Origin: Pampus argenteus
Taxonomy: Eukaryota; Chordata; Actinopteri; Scombriformes; Stromateidae
Direction of reading: 5' to 3'
Assembly (NCBI GenBank): GCA_036937835.1
Contig: CM072868.1
Span: 8,967,001-9,031,000 of the forward strand
Length of the DNA: 64,000 nt
The stretch's first letter is position 1. Every line of letters starts with the position of its first letter. The notes beneath the pieces were generated by a model. It did not search any database and was not told the DNA's origin. It was given only the letters and a program-made list of their open reading frames with translations. A program made the translations under genes and the position numbers. Shown here one piece after another: positions 25,863 to 38,590 of this stretch.

Positions 25863-28800
25863 TGGATTGCCAGCCTGACAGGTCATAAGCTGTCGGTGTG
25901 CCAGATCGTTTTAATTTACTCTTCCCTCTTTCACTTCCAGCAGATATCATGCTGAGGTTCCCTGCACTTCCCGTGCTTGTGTTTCACCATGCTGCATCGT
26001 TTCCTCTTTGATAAGAATTTAGGGTCCGATGCAGTCGCCAGGGTCTGAGGTCATTAATTTTTGTAACCACATATGACACATATGACAGATGTGTTAAAGT
26101 TTGTCTGTGTGCACTCCAGGATGACACATAGGAGCATGGACAACATTGTTTGTCTATGGCAACAATAATAACCACAGGGTTAAGGTGAGGAGATGATTGG
26201 AGGCGGCTGGATGGTTTCTGTCACTTGCTTGTCCGTTATGTTCATGAAACATAGAACCTTTCAGATATAATTAATCCCTTATGTAAATCTCTATTTAGTG
26301 GTGAAGGGAAGAAGCCTCAGATCAGCCAGTAATCCGTTAACTATCATTTATTCAATGTAAGAGAACAAATCTCAACAGCCGATTACATCTTAAGCCATAG
26401 TTGCACACTTTATTTCCGACATACATTTCATTCCAGAGAGATTGTTTTACGTGGCTGATGGGCTCTTAATTAAAGCCGTTCTGTGTGTGAGGTCAGAGCT
26501 TACAACGTTAGGGCCATTACCCCAAGGAGCAGAGAATCAATGCAGTGAGAGAGGAGCATTCTTCTCTTTCTTTAGCTCTATTGATTCTCATTTACCTCCA
26601 CCCATCCACCCACCACCTCCTCCCAGTGCGATCAGGACAAGTGTGCACAGAGCCACAGGATGAATTCATGGACTTTGCAAGTGCATGTGGGTGGATGGAG
26701 GTTTGCTCCAGATGTTATGATGATGACCAGATTTCTGTTCCGTGATCTGTCTCCATCTCCTAATTTTTCCTCAGACACACATCACCTGCTCTCGTTTTCT
26801 GCCAGTGAAAGTATGTACCGTGTTTCGCCTCAAGCCCTTTTCTTCATCTATCCTGCACTCCATGCTCACTTTTCCCTCCAGCTCTACTACCAAGCTGTGT
26901 TGCATGTCTACGGTCTATTTGCTGCCTTTATCTTTGCAATAGAAGCAGGAATAAAATGACAACGTTCTACTTTTTTTCTCTTTTAATTTATCAAACACAT
27001 CACACAGTCTCAGAAAGGACACATTTTCATTACCTCTACCTGGCCGTTTTATAGGTGTTGATTACATGTTTACAGTTGTCTGCTTTGTTAAACAACACCT
27101 CAGTCCTTCTCAGGACTGAGCCGCTGATAAACCTCTGAACTAAATCAGTTCACCATGTGTAAATGTTAAGTATAAACTGTTTCCTTTATGTTGATTTAGC
27201 TGGTGTGCGGCAGCAAAATTGCAAATGCAAACAGGTGTCATTTCTCATTCTGCCAGCCTATTGTCATACCAACAACTACAGCGTAGTTCGTCATAAACGA
27301 TGGCAAAAATAAAAAAACGCAAATAAAAGCTGCCTACAAATAAAAACACCTACCACAAACTATGTTTATGTAGAGGAAGGAGCGAGGTTTATGATTCACG
27401 CTAAGCAATATTCTTTGTATATTTTCCATCTTGATCGTATGATTGATAGTCACACAACATCAGTGTGATATTATGAGTATCATCACTCATGCTGGCAAAC
27501 TGAGACTGCAGGCGTTTGTGTCTACCCAGAAAAATGTAGCAATATTAGCAATATTCTTTACACACTCACACGAAACCGTGTGCACAACTGATTGTGTTTG
27601 TCCACATGTGTGTTTGCACCTACAAAGTTATATATATCGGAGAAATAGCACATACATATATTAGCCCTGGATCTGATCATGTATTCTACAACATCACTGT
27701 AACCCAGAGTCCTGGGACTTTTTAACACATTTTTTTATTTGACTTGGGAAATAATGGCCATTATTCAGGGCATGGTTATCAAATCTGACTTTTAAATTGT
27801 ACACAACACACACATCACACATCCAGTGACATCTCCTTTCCTCTGTGTGCCCTCAAATGCTTTCCATTCTATTTTCTCTGTTTGCCGTCTCTCCAGGGAG
27901 GACTCATATGAAAGGTCCACAGCCCAGGGACATGTTCTGTTAATAGCCCCCCTAAATGAAGTCATCCATAATGTTACACTCCTTTCAGTACACACATAGA
28001 TACACTCACACATGCACACACAGCGGACACATTCTCCTCTGTTTGCCCCGGGACATATTGGAAGCGGAGTCCATTGGGATGGGAGTGTAGGAAGGTAAAT
28101 TTGACCGGATAAGAGAGGGAATGATTGAATGAGTGACCTTGGAATGGTAACAGAAATGAAAGACAGATAGTTTGAGTTTGATTAAAGATTGTTGGAGGTG
28201 AAAGACGAGCTTGGGTTTTAGCATGGGGAGAGGAGTGGCAGGGGATGGACAGAGGTAAGGGTAGAAGTCCTTCAAGAGGAGGAAGAGAAATGTTGTGATG
28301 GAGTTAAAGTCACTCAGTACTTTCTATTTTTACTTTTACTTTCTATATTAAACCTATTTTTAGAGTCCACGTCTTTGCATATTCATTAGATATCAAAGAT
28401 ATTTTTGGTTTTGATTTTGTTGGTCTTAATTTGTCTCACCGTTTCGTAACTTTGGAAATGAATATCAAAGCAGGTCCCACAAACACAAGGCTTTTTAACG
28501 GAGTTCTGTGGGCGTCGTTCCAGCATTGCAGCTGCGTTACGTCACTGAGAGCCGGCGTTTCTGTTCCTGGTCCCTCTGAATATTTCACACTTCTGTTTGC
28601 TCTTGGGCTCTCCCTGAGAGAAAGGGAACCATAATAAATTGTGCTCTGCCACATCGCTTTCCCTTCTTCTTTCTACTATCTCTCTCTCTATCCCTTCCTC
28701 TCTGCTCTCACCTACGCAGTTTCATTTTTTGTCAACCTCTGGCTCTCAGTCCCTGTCCCTTGATTCCCTGTCTCTGCTCTGCCACCACCTCCTACCTACT

Positions 28801-28906
28801 TCCCAGTCGGAGCGGTAATGGGTCTGAAAGATCTATGTGATATAATCCAAACAGACTGCAGTTCTGTGTCAGTGATGCTGCTCCCTCCGCTCCTGTCTGC
28901 CTGCTG
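25863..28906. other. Non-coding background
   Basis: No supported gene in about 3 kb. The three overlapping open frames at 26442-26959 are the densest here, but they show no domain and stop in different frames. Short CA words occur near 27800 and 28000. Confidence 0.5.
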
Positions 28907-28934
28907 CCCCCCACCCTCCACCCTTCACCCCCCC
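28907..28934 (-). other. G-quadruplex motif on the minus strand
   Basis: Four C runs (28907-28912, 28914-28916, 28921-28923, 28928-28934) are separated by loops of 1 to 4 bases. On the minus strand this satisfies the usual four-run G-quadruplex pattern. Confidence 0.6.
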
Positions 28935-31900
28935 ATCCACCACCATCCTGCAGTCTCCATTTAGGCACATCAAGGCATCTCCTCTGTGCTGCCACTTGTG
29001 TTTCACCTTTTGATTGAAGAGGTCTGTTCAGGCTGTCAGCCTTTTGTAGGCCAAGGCCTTTTGATGCCCTCACCTATCATACACTGAACTAGACCAGAAT
29101 ACATCTTTATAACTATATATTATTTTATGTTTAGGGCATGGGGTCATAACCAGAACCAGATAAAGTCTTTAAAGAGGCATCAAGATCATTGTTTAGGCTG
29201 TTATTCCTCATCTAAACATGGTGAAATTTTTAGCGTGTAGGATGAAGTGTTGTTTTTACATTGTTAGTGCACAGTGGCAGTGTTTCTGTTGCAAACCATA
29301 CAGCTCTGATGTTTCAAATAGCAGATAGATCACTGCATCGCTGACCTTGTGAACTGCGGTGGCCCTCGGGGGCTGCAGACAGGTACTCAGCTGATCAAAG
29401 CGCTACATAAATGCAGTGAACTTTTGTACCTGCATATATCACCCTTCTACTCTCTCCGTCACTCGCTTACCTATAACTTTCTCTACCTCTCTGAGGAGGA
29501 AGCAGCCGAGTCTGTCTTGTCAAAGAGCGACAGCACTTTCATCTGTTCGTACAAAGACAGGCAAAAGAGGCAGTGCGAGAGGGAGATGATGTGGAAACAA
29601 AAATGTGTTTATGCAGGGACAAAGAGGATAGCTAAAAGAGAGAAAGGGAAACCAACAGAGAGGGGCCAGCAGTGAGGGAATACAAAGCGAGGTATGGAGA
29701 AAGAAAAGAGATATTTAAAAAAAAAAAAAAAAAGTGAGTAATATATGCAGTTAAATATTGACAGCAAGGAATGCTGGATTCCCTCCATCACTACACACCT
29801 ACTCCCCTGCACACACTCGCTGTTCACTTCCCCTCTATTTTAATAGTGAAGGACCTATCCTGTAAAAACATCCTCTGAGACATCTTTGTATCTTGAACTC
29901 TGACCTCCACTGAGATAGATTTTCCCTCCTTTTTTGCATATATATTTATTTCATCCATGTCCCAGTTGGTATTTTTGTGCTTTTTCTGCTAAAAATGTTG
30001 TGGGTGTGACTTTTTTTTTTAAGGACAGCGAGACATACTGAACTTCCTCAGTTGTTTTCTCTGAGTGATTTCTGAAAAGTTTTAGTTAGCACAAGCTTTT
30101 TCTCCTCTTCTTTGTTCTCCCGTCGCTTCTGTGCTTTAAATGCACATCACAACTTTCTTGTTTGAAGCCAAAGCTATAAAAAGTCCACTGAAGCACGTTT
30201 ATTGATGATTCTGCCAACAAAAATGCATCTATGGTTATAGAGTATTTGCTGTGTCAGCGCTGGTGGCTAGATTGGGTCGACAACATTCTTTTAGTATCAT
30301 TCCCAAGTTTTTTATATTGACTCTTCATTTTAGTGGATTACAGGTGTTTGCATCTAAAGTCTAAATATTGAGGCCATACTCTGAATGTGGGGTGCCCATT
30401 GTTCTAAATCTGTTGCAGGCCATGAAACCATAATTATGGCTCAGTAATCTAATGGCTCATTGACATGCTGCTCTCCTGTTGCAAAGGTCTGTGCTTAAGC
30501 ACCGGCTGAAGTGGACACAATGCATGGACGTCAATACAGGGCATGCACTAACAGGCTCAGCATTGAATAATAAAAACCTGCATGTTAGCTTTTTCATTAG
30601 CAGCTTGGTACATACAAGGCTAAAATAACCCCTGACAGTGTTTTTATACACACACACACACATATATCACATATAATGTCCTTTCCTCAAAAATAAATTC
30701 CAATACATGACAATAACAAAGATAAAGTGTTCCCAGAGAACAGAAGCCTCCATCACTGCAGCGCTACAGATTTGGGTCAAGCGCTGGATGGTCTCCGCGT
30801 GGCTCTGGAGCCGAGTTGGGGGGCTTTTTAACAGATTGGATTTGCCCTCTCTTCTGCTCACAGATGGGCACTTACTTTAGTTCACATTATGTTTTGAGCG
30901 AGTGGATTGAGCAGCAGAGTAAAGCTTGAGAGGAACTGGGAGCTGGGTGAATGGAGCTGGACACTTTTCAGGGAGGTGTCTGAATAGTTATCAAGCAGGC
31001 TTCAGCCAAATAGTATAATTATTGGTCATATTTTAATGTTTCGAACAGTGGTGTTTTGTAGCTATGTACCTCATTTCAATCATTTTTCAAATCATTTTTC
31101 AATCATTCAAATTTTACACACACACACACACGTACACAAAACCTTTCAGGAATAATAATAATTGAAAGATGTTAAATTAAATGACCGTTTGCATGATAAT
31201 GCTTAATACAATCATGTCCTAATCTGTAATATGTTACTGTTACTAGATTGACGTTGTTGTTGCAGCAAACGCGTTTCTATGAATGTAGTAAACAGCCTGT
31301 TTGTGTCCATTAAGCACCTACTTTAGTGCACTCTGCTGTCCTCATTAGACAAATAGACTTTCTAGTTCTATTCTGTCCAGGACTGTTTGTATTTGTACTG
31401 CCTCGCATGTTACTCTACAATGACAGGTTTAACTTATTTTCTTTCCACGCTCAGTTTCACTTGTTTCATCATCGTCAAAAACAGTGAATCAGTGTGACAT
31501 CAGCACCTTAATTCACCTTGGCACAAGATATCATGACAAGGGCAAGTGATGCAGCTTTTTTTAAGTGGTTGTTGACAGGGACAACAAGGCCAGATGACAA
31601 ATAGCTTCCCAGAAGCAGTTACTATAAAGCTATGTCTTTTATTTTTATTTGTCTTTTATTTCTCACAAATAGACAGGTTTCCTAACTTCTTAGTCTGAAA
31701 TTTCTCCTCATCTTTATTTTCTGTTCCTTACACCTGTAACAAATTAGGTCTACTGCTCCTCTCAGGCATGTCCATGTGGCACAGGAACCCCATAACGCAA
31801 TTATTCAGCCTGACCTTTATACTTGCCTCAGGCAGGAAATCCCATTTTCAGTTTAACCTGCTAAATGCCTTTTAAATAAAAGTAATCTTAATTTCCAGAC

Positions 31901-32230
31901 TGCACACACAGTCCTACAGTCACACATAGTTCTATGGGCTAAATAAAAACACATACACACATCCTGTACACAAACTCACCAATCGTCTCCCTAACTTCTT
32001 TCTGGCAGGACGTAATGCCTGTATCATAAACACTAATGCTATGTTCTCTTAGTAATAGATACAACACTGCTGCACTCTCTGCCAATCAAACTGCTGCTTC
32101 AGCCCAAACTGATACAGCAAGCGTTCATCTCTGCAGTAACGATCGGACCGCCTTCGCACTGACAGAATTGATATAATGTTGTTATAATGTTGATGCTGGG
32201 TTTATTGATTTCCTGTGAATCATAGAGAGG
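28935..32230. other. Non-coding background
   Basis: Contains an A16 run (29718-29733), short CA runs (30648-30662 and 31117-31131) and a local CAATCATTTTTCAAATC-type duplication (31078-31110). The open frame at 29349-29675 (108 codons) has no recognisable domain. No supported gene. Confidence 0.55.
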
Positions 32231-32283
32231 AGGAAAGGAAAGGAAAGGAAAGGAAAGGAAAGGAAAGGAAAGGAAAGGAAAGG
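32231..32283. repeat. (AGGAA)10 pentanucleotide repeat
   Basis: Ten exact units (32231-32280) plus AGG: a pure purine tract. Confidence 0.95.
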
Positions 32284-32828
32284 GAGAAGTAAAGTCTATT
32301 CTCCATGTCAGAGAGCATTTGATATTCAGTCTCTCACCACTAAATCCTTGACTTCACAGGATTAAGAAAGAGAGAAAAAAAATGAATGCAGAGGGTGTCA
32401 TTTTAATTCACTGACTAATCCCATCAGATGCTACATTTCACCGCGAGGTTGCTTTACGTAAATTGAATTTTGTATCATCTGATTCTTTCCCTGCCTCTGT
32501 GACATTGCAATAATGAGTTGCACTCACGCCAGAGTTCAAATCAAGTCTTCAGGCTGTTTGGTGGGCGGTGGAACGGAGTGGAGCTTAGTCAAAACAGTGT
32601 GGCGGTGATTTGAAAAACCAAGAAAAGCAATTTAGTTCATGCTCCTTTTCTGTTTGGAATATGAGCAGCTTTATCTTCACATTCAGATAAAGATACGACA
32701 GCCGGATACTATTAAAGAGAAGAGGCCTTTAATGAGATTATTATTTTTTTGCTTTGAAAACCTTCCAAGGAGCAGAATCTTTTGAACTGATATTAGCATT
32801 CAACTTGGTGGCCTTTTGTTTCTGACAC
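32284..32828. other. Non-coding background
   Basis: Nothing recognisable in this stretch. Confidence 0.6.
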
Positions 32829-32892
32829 AGCAGATTGAACCTAGGTCCTTGAGCTGATTGACAAGCTCTTTAATCACTACACTACTGCACAA
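32829..32892 (-). mobile_element. tRNA-derived SINE remnant
   Basis: Read on the minus strand, 32890-32831 begins GTGCAGTAGTGTAGTGATTA (an A-box-like word containing TAGTGTAGTG), continues AGAGCTTG and ends AGGTTCAATCTG (a B-box-like word near GGTTCRANTCC). A- and B-box spacing is roughly that of a tRNA head. It does not fold as an intact tRNA, and the B box is degraded, so a SINE head is more likely than a working tRNA gene. The 3' body is not recognisable. Confidence 0.5.
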
Positions 32893-34847
32893 TAGAAGAA
32901 AAATAGGAAATTGCATCAGTATTGCTGTATTGTGCAACTTTACTGTAATGTGTCAGTGCCAGTTAAGCGGGTCAAATTCTGTCTGCAGCCGTGTGTGTGT
33001 GTGGTAAATTACTAGAAAAGTGCTCACTGACAGGCTGCAGTGGCTACAAGCTCAAACACAGTTTCCTGGGAAACCACTTCCTCCTCGTCTTCTATATGAT
33101 ACTGTACTTTATATGCTGCACTTACATGTCTGTCCTCTTTTTTACTCTATGCGCCCTCGCTAGGTCATTGTCATTTTTCATTCACTGCCATGCCATTATA
33201 ACCAAATATATGGATCTATTGATAAACATATTCATAGTAGTTTAATTATCCTCCTTAAGATTCAGTTAATAGTTATTTACAGGCATATCATAGCATGTCA
33301 TTTGTGTAAATCCTATTCATACAGAGACAATATGTGGATTATTCTTATTTAGTCCCCAATTTAGTCTGAATTTACTCTTTCATGCATTTTCACAGTTTAG
33401 CAAAAGTTGAATCTAACTCCTCCGCCCTTCATATAAATGGCAGCTGGTTATCCTGCTTAATTCTGAGCCAGGATCCACACGGCTTGCCAAAACCAATCAA
33501 CAAGTACACAGATGTACTCAGTCACTCTTTGCATAGCCCAATGATGCTAGCACATGTGATTGCCTTCACGCATGTGCTGCGATATGGATAGCCTAATTTT
33601 CATTTCTCTGCTCATGAGGAGTTTACAGGTAGACCCAAAGTGTCATTGCACAGTTCAAAGTGCAGAACAACAACAAAACCTACAAGACACAGATTTCATG
33701 TCTAACATTTAAATACAGTGTCTCTCAAAGACAAAAAGACAAAGTGCATGTTTGCATATGTGTAAGAAGGTAAAGGTCATAACTATAATTCTGATTGTTA
33801 TAAGGATTATATTTGTTGTTGTCTGTGTGTGTGTGTGTCAATATCTTAAGTTTGGATGAAAAAGCAAAGTTCTTTTGTGTTTTTCTGGATTTTTTCATCA
33901 TTGTGCAGAAGAGCTATTAATAGTAGCATGTTTTCACTCTGCCTGTTCCTCTTCTATTCCAAGACAAACTCTGCATTGACAGAGACAAACTTCTTTTCTA
34001 TTGATCTGCTGAACGCCTCCCCTCCTCTCATATCCCCCAGGAAAATTAAAGCAGGAAAGAAAAGCTTTTTTTTTTTTTCCTCTATTCCTCCCTGTTTCTC
34101 TTATTTGTCCTCTCTGCACTACTGCCCCAGACAGCCCTGAAGTAATTCAGATCTTTGACACATGCACCATCTTTATACCACCATCTCTTATGTGTCTTTG
34201 TGCATTAGCAGCTCTAATGTGTGGGGCGTGAGTCTTTTACAACATGTTCAATATCACACCACAGGGCCTCACAACCCAGACAACAACTCTAACAATGCAC
34301 AGACAGAAAGAGATGGAGGGATGTGAGGAAAGATGTCACTGAACTATCAGTGCAGAGTAAACCGATTTGTCTTCCTCTTTCCATATTTGCAACACCCCCT
34401 ACAGCCTATAAAGCATACCACACATAAACAGACCCACGCACACTAACAAAGACACATTATATCTTCCAAATTCCACATTATACATCCCACAGACGCTTAA
34501 CCACTCAGATTTCTAGACACACACACACACTATTCTCCCAAGGCTGTGTTTCCATTGCTAAACCAACAGAGCTGGAAAGTGGAGACAGGCATACAGTATT
34601 TGGACCATCTTTGTTGCCATAATAATACTTACTTATTTGTGATCTTTTTGTGATTTTCTGTTATTTATATACCGTTATTATGTCGAATATGTATTTCAAA
34701 TGTGGTCAAATTTCCAAAGTTTAAGGTGAACGTATGTAGAAATACTTCCTGCTTCCTTTGTGACATTTTGTTTTACATTGGCGATGACCTGACATCAACT
34801 CATCACACATGCCCCAAAAACTTCCAGAAGCTAACCTCTCAAAACAG
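32893..34847. other. Non-coding background
   Basis: Contains a short GT tract (33823-33838) and a T13 run (34066-34078). The open frames at 32991-33245 and 33856-34140 are hydrophobic or low complexity without any domain I recognise. Confidence 0.55.
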
Positions 34848-34975
34848 AACGGGTCTTAAAGAGACAGGAACTAAAACGGCCTGTTATAGCTGGCCTGCAG
34901 GTCACTATGAGTTAAATAAGGAGTTGTTTAACTGTAAATGTAATGTGTGATTACATTCCCACTGATGTTCTAGAT
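34848..34975 (-). repeat. Fragment of the TTAA-bounded repeat family
   Basis: CTTAAAGAGACAGG followed by a GAACTAAAACGGC-like word and a CACTATGAGTTAAATAA-like word resembles, from memory, the interior of the percomorph repeat whose other end reads TTAAAGGGGACCTATTATGC, here in reverse orientation. The element at 9909-10259 would be another member. No terminus is visible here. Confidence 0.4.
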
Positions 34976-36951
34976 GTGCACATGACTATTGTAGCCTAAT
35001 GCACATGTAAATTTAGAAATGTAAGCTCCATGAACTATGTTGTTTTACATCAGATAAACCCTTTAAATGCGGGGGAGAAAAAAACTTCAACAACCATCTT
35101 ATTTTCTACCGTCAGAGTAACTTTTATTTAATGTATTATGTTAGACCTAATTGGTCCATAAATAGAAAGTGATAATAAATTCATACTAAGACAATATGCA
35201 ATCAGAGTTATTGCTGTTGTAAAACATTTACAGCTCTTGTAGAATTCGAGTTTTAAGAGCCTGTCAAGGTTAAGTGGCATAACGCTCAGTGGACACGGAT
35301 GTAGTTCCTGATTAAATTCCTAATACAGACAGACCCAGTGATGGTCTGATAGGCGGGCAGACTGAGGGGAAATGTGTGCTAATATTTGCTCCGTTATCCA
35401 TTGATCCATGTGGATGAGTGCTGAGGCTTTGTAGATTAGGTGGCCTGCCTCGGGGCTGGTTCTGGCTCTGTGGAAATCAGCAGGATACACTCTCACATCA
35501 GACCGTCTTAACTGGCCTCCGCTTTGTTGGAGGATTTAATCTCACTGTCAAGCGTCTCAGTAATAAAGGTTTTTCAAAACATTGGAAAGTTGTTAGTGAC
35601 TGAATGATTAACAGTGGCTCCCAGATGCTGCTGGATAACCAATACACCTTATATAGAATTAGCGGTCACTGATACTCTTTTATGAGATGAGGCTCAGCTC
35701 TGGTGTAATTTAGCTAACTGACTGATGTCTCCAGTGGTTTTTTGTGTAAATGCTCATAAACACTGATGATTTGACAAATTGGGCTGCTTACTCTTCATTT
35801 AATGGTGCTAAAGCTGCCCATGGGGTAAATTATCATGGGAGGGAATATGATTATTGTGTTTCCCACTTAGTGATATGGTTTCCTCCAAAGGGGCTTTCTA
35901 GTATCGATGCTGTGTCAACAAACACTGTCTTGTTTTGGTTTGTTTTGTTTTTTTTTTTTTTTGTTTTTTTCTTGCCTCACAATAAATGCATTCACTAACA
36001 CCATTTCCATTTCAAGCTCAATTAGAAACACATTGACTTGGCGATGGTCAAGTGAGCACAGCCGAACTTGGCTTATAGGGAGGGCCATAAGCTTATAATA
36101 CACAAGATGCCAGCCTAGTGTAGGAGCATTGTAAAAAAAAAAAAAAAAACTCATAATGGATACCGCTAAGGAGTTCGGTCTTTTTTTTTTTTTTCTCTGG
36201 TATTCCTTAAATAGTGAATGAGTGTGTCGTGTTTGTCTGGGTGTTTGCATGTGTGTGTGTGCAGGATGTAAAAGCAGGACAGACGCTGAGTACCTCTCAG
36301 CTCTCCTTATTCTCACATGTTCCCCAGAGATGCATATAGTCTTGTTTTAGAGTACAGAAAAAGAAGTGGGAGAAAGCTGAGAAGAGCAAGAGGGGTTTTA
36401 TTTTTTTAACCCTTCAGTGTGAGGTGAGTTATGTAAGCAGATAGCGTCTCATGTGTTGTTAGTGTTGTCAGTCACCGTTCCTTCTTTTATTTTATTTCCT
36501 TTTCCATTTCTTCCCTCATTCCTTCTCCTCTCCGCCGCCCACGATCCTGCCCTCACTTCTTCTGCACTACCTGCCTGCCAAGTTTCCTTTTCTCTCGCCC
36601 ACCTGAACCCAACACCTGTGTGAGCAGTGAGTTCCAGGAAAGGGGGCCAGCATGCTGTCGCAAGCAGCCTGTCACGAGTTCTCTCCTGCTGGGTAGCTTT
36701 ACCTCACACAGCCTGCCTGCCTCCCCTCTGGAGAGTCGGAGATACCCCAGAGAGTGTGTTTTCTGGAGGGGTATTTAAGGAGCTGGGGACTTTCTTATCT
36801 GTCTACTGCACTCACACATACATTCACAACCAAACACAGCTGGTTCACACAGCGGCACACACAAACAGTAAAACACATTGTATCCCCTTAACAACGACTT
36901 CCTACGTTTGGACTGCTTTATGGTTTGCGAGTCATGATAACCCTCTCGCTA
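34976..36951. other. Non-coding background with homopolymers
   Basis: T runs (35948-35962 and 36181-36194) and an A17 run (36133-36149). 35700-35910 is repeat-free and could hold a conserved element. The minus-strand open frame at 35915-36316 (133 codons) crosses all three homopolymers and is an artefact. 36490-36620 is pyrimidine-rich. Confidence 0.55.
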
Positions 36952-36965
36952 CCACCAGATGGCCT
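36952..36965 (+). promoter_or_regulatory. Weak CTCF-like site
   Basis: CCACCAGATGGCCT matches 12 of 14 positions of the CTCF core consensus, failing at the last two. Confidence 0.25.
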
Positions 36966-37455
36966 GCTCTCACTCATCAGTGTAATGATCTGGCAGCCAA
37001 TCGCAGGCTATGTAATATTCATGAATGAAAACAAGGCTGGATGGTTGTGTAAAGTGATTGGTGAGGAGGAACAGACATAATGTTTGTTTCTCTCATTTAT
37101 TCAGATTCTCAGATTTAGAGCAGTGCCCCCACATTTTATGGTGTTCGTAGTGTTGATGTCATCCTGAAGCCATCTCAACCCACGATGCCGTAGCGCTCGT
37201 CATGTTGCGAGGTGTAAACAAAAGCTGGATTCATTTGTCACATAGGGCCACATCATCAGCTGAGTAATAATGAGTTTTCTAATTCAAGCTGTTTATTGAC
37301 TACTACACCTAATTGTAAATAATGAAATAAATGATAACGAAAAAAATCTGCACATATAAAAGTAGCTGATACAAACGAAATAAGGCGATCAAAATTATCA
37401 TCATAAATGCAATAAAAATGAGGACTCAACTCACCACATGCTGCAGCAGTATAAA
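36966..37455. other. Non-coding background
   Basis: No supported feature. The 133-codon frame at 36627-37028 ends here without a recognisable domain. Confidence 0.55.
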
Positions 37456-37490
37456 GCTACAACTAATCACTATTTTCATCAGTTGATCAA
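37456..37490 (+). repeat. Interspersed repeat fragment, copy 2
   Basis: GCTACAACTAATCACTATTT followed by TCATCAGTTGATCAA resembles the first 35 bases of the repeat seen at 5737 and 51451 (minus). Confidence 0.4.
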
Positions 37491-38202
37491 ACTGTAAAAT
37501 GCTTCTGCTCAGTCCATTTGTTTTGCATTGATGATTACATAAAATAGAAAGATCCTTCTTTTTCAGGAAATACAACCAGCTAAAACCAGAACAGTCACGG
37601 GAATATGAATAAATACACAAACATGCCCGCACAAAGGCACATATACACAACATAAAGCTGTAATGTTATCTGTGATATGCAATTATGGGAATATTTACCA
37701 TTGTGCTGATGGTAGCAGTAATGACTGGAGTATTAACCATTAGTATGCACAGGCTGTCTGTGATTGGCTCTGGAACACTACCCTGCACTGTTAAACAGTG
37801 AAAGATTAAAGCGTCTACTGCTGTTATTTTCTCTCCTGTTTCACTATCTTCCTCTTCTCTTCTCTTTATTCCCCCATCCCAATTATTTTTGGCATATGAT
37901 TTTGTAATTTTTCAATAGTCAAAGGGGAAATCTGATTAGAAAACACTTATATGTATTGTTCTGAAGTGCATGAACCAGTAATGACCTTTGTCCTTTAATT
38001 GGGATGAACTTGTTGGGGCTTTGGACTTGTTATGCCAGAAATATTAAATCAACAAAAGGCAGAGTGAAAAGTCAGCTGTCATAGAGCAGGAAGAGATGCA
38101 ATATCGTACAATTTGATCATGTGACAAGCAGTTGTGATGGAAAATCGCATGAAAAAAAAGAGTCTACAGAAACGCTGTAGCAGCTCAGTCTGTACTTAGT
38201 GA
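37491..38202. other. Non-coding background
   Basis: Nothing recognisable. Short A-rich runs only. Confidence 0.55.
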
Positions 38203-38590
38203 GATGCTAATGTAAGCCTGCTAACATGCTCATAATTACAATGCTAACATGCTAATATTAAGCAGGTTTACCATGTTCACCATTTAAATTTTGTTTGTTA
38301 GCATGCAAGTATTTGCTAATTAGCTTTAACACAATAACACAATTTACAATTGATTCTGATCACACTCTGTGAATAAAGCTCTATGTCTCTCAAACTTTAG
38401 TTTTATATTATTTTGTAAGTATTGGACAAATTACAATTCCGTCATAGTCTTTATCTCCATAGTTACTGGCCTCTTCACCAGTAACTGTCCAATAACAAGG
38501 GGGGTCAACAAGATTATTAGGATTCATCTCCTCTGCTGTAGCAAATTTTATGGAAATTCATCTGTTCAGTCTGGACCAACATGGTGATAC
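38203..38590 (+). repeat. Teleost interspersed repeat with GCTAACATGCT words
   Basis: Shows CTGCTAACATGCTC, ACAATGCTAACATGCTAAT, GTTAGCATGCAAG, AGTATTGGACAAATTA, ATTTTATGGAAATTCATC and TCAGTCTGGACCAA in that order. I remember the same order of words in a very abundant percomorph repeat. The copy is diverged. The open frame at 38369-38587 lies inside it and is not a gene. Confidence 0.6.

Noticed and set aside
32829..32892. Functional tRNA gene on the minus strand
   Set aside because: A- and B-box-like words exist, but the stems do not pair as a cloverleaf and the B box is degraded.
35915..36316. 133-codon minus-strand open frame
   Set aside because: It runs through three homopolymers that supply Lys and Phe runs.
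36627..37028. 133-codon plus-strand open frame
   Set aside because: No known domain. Composition looks like background.
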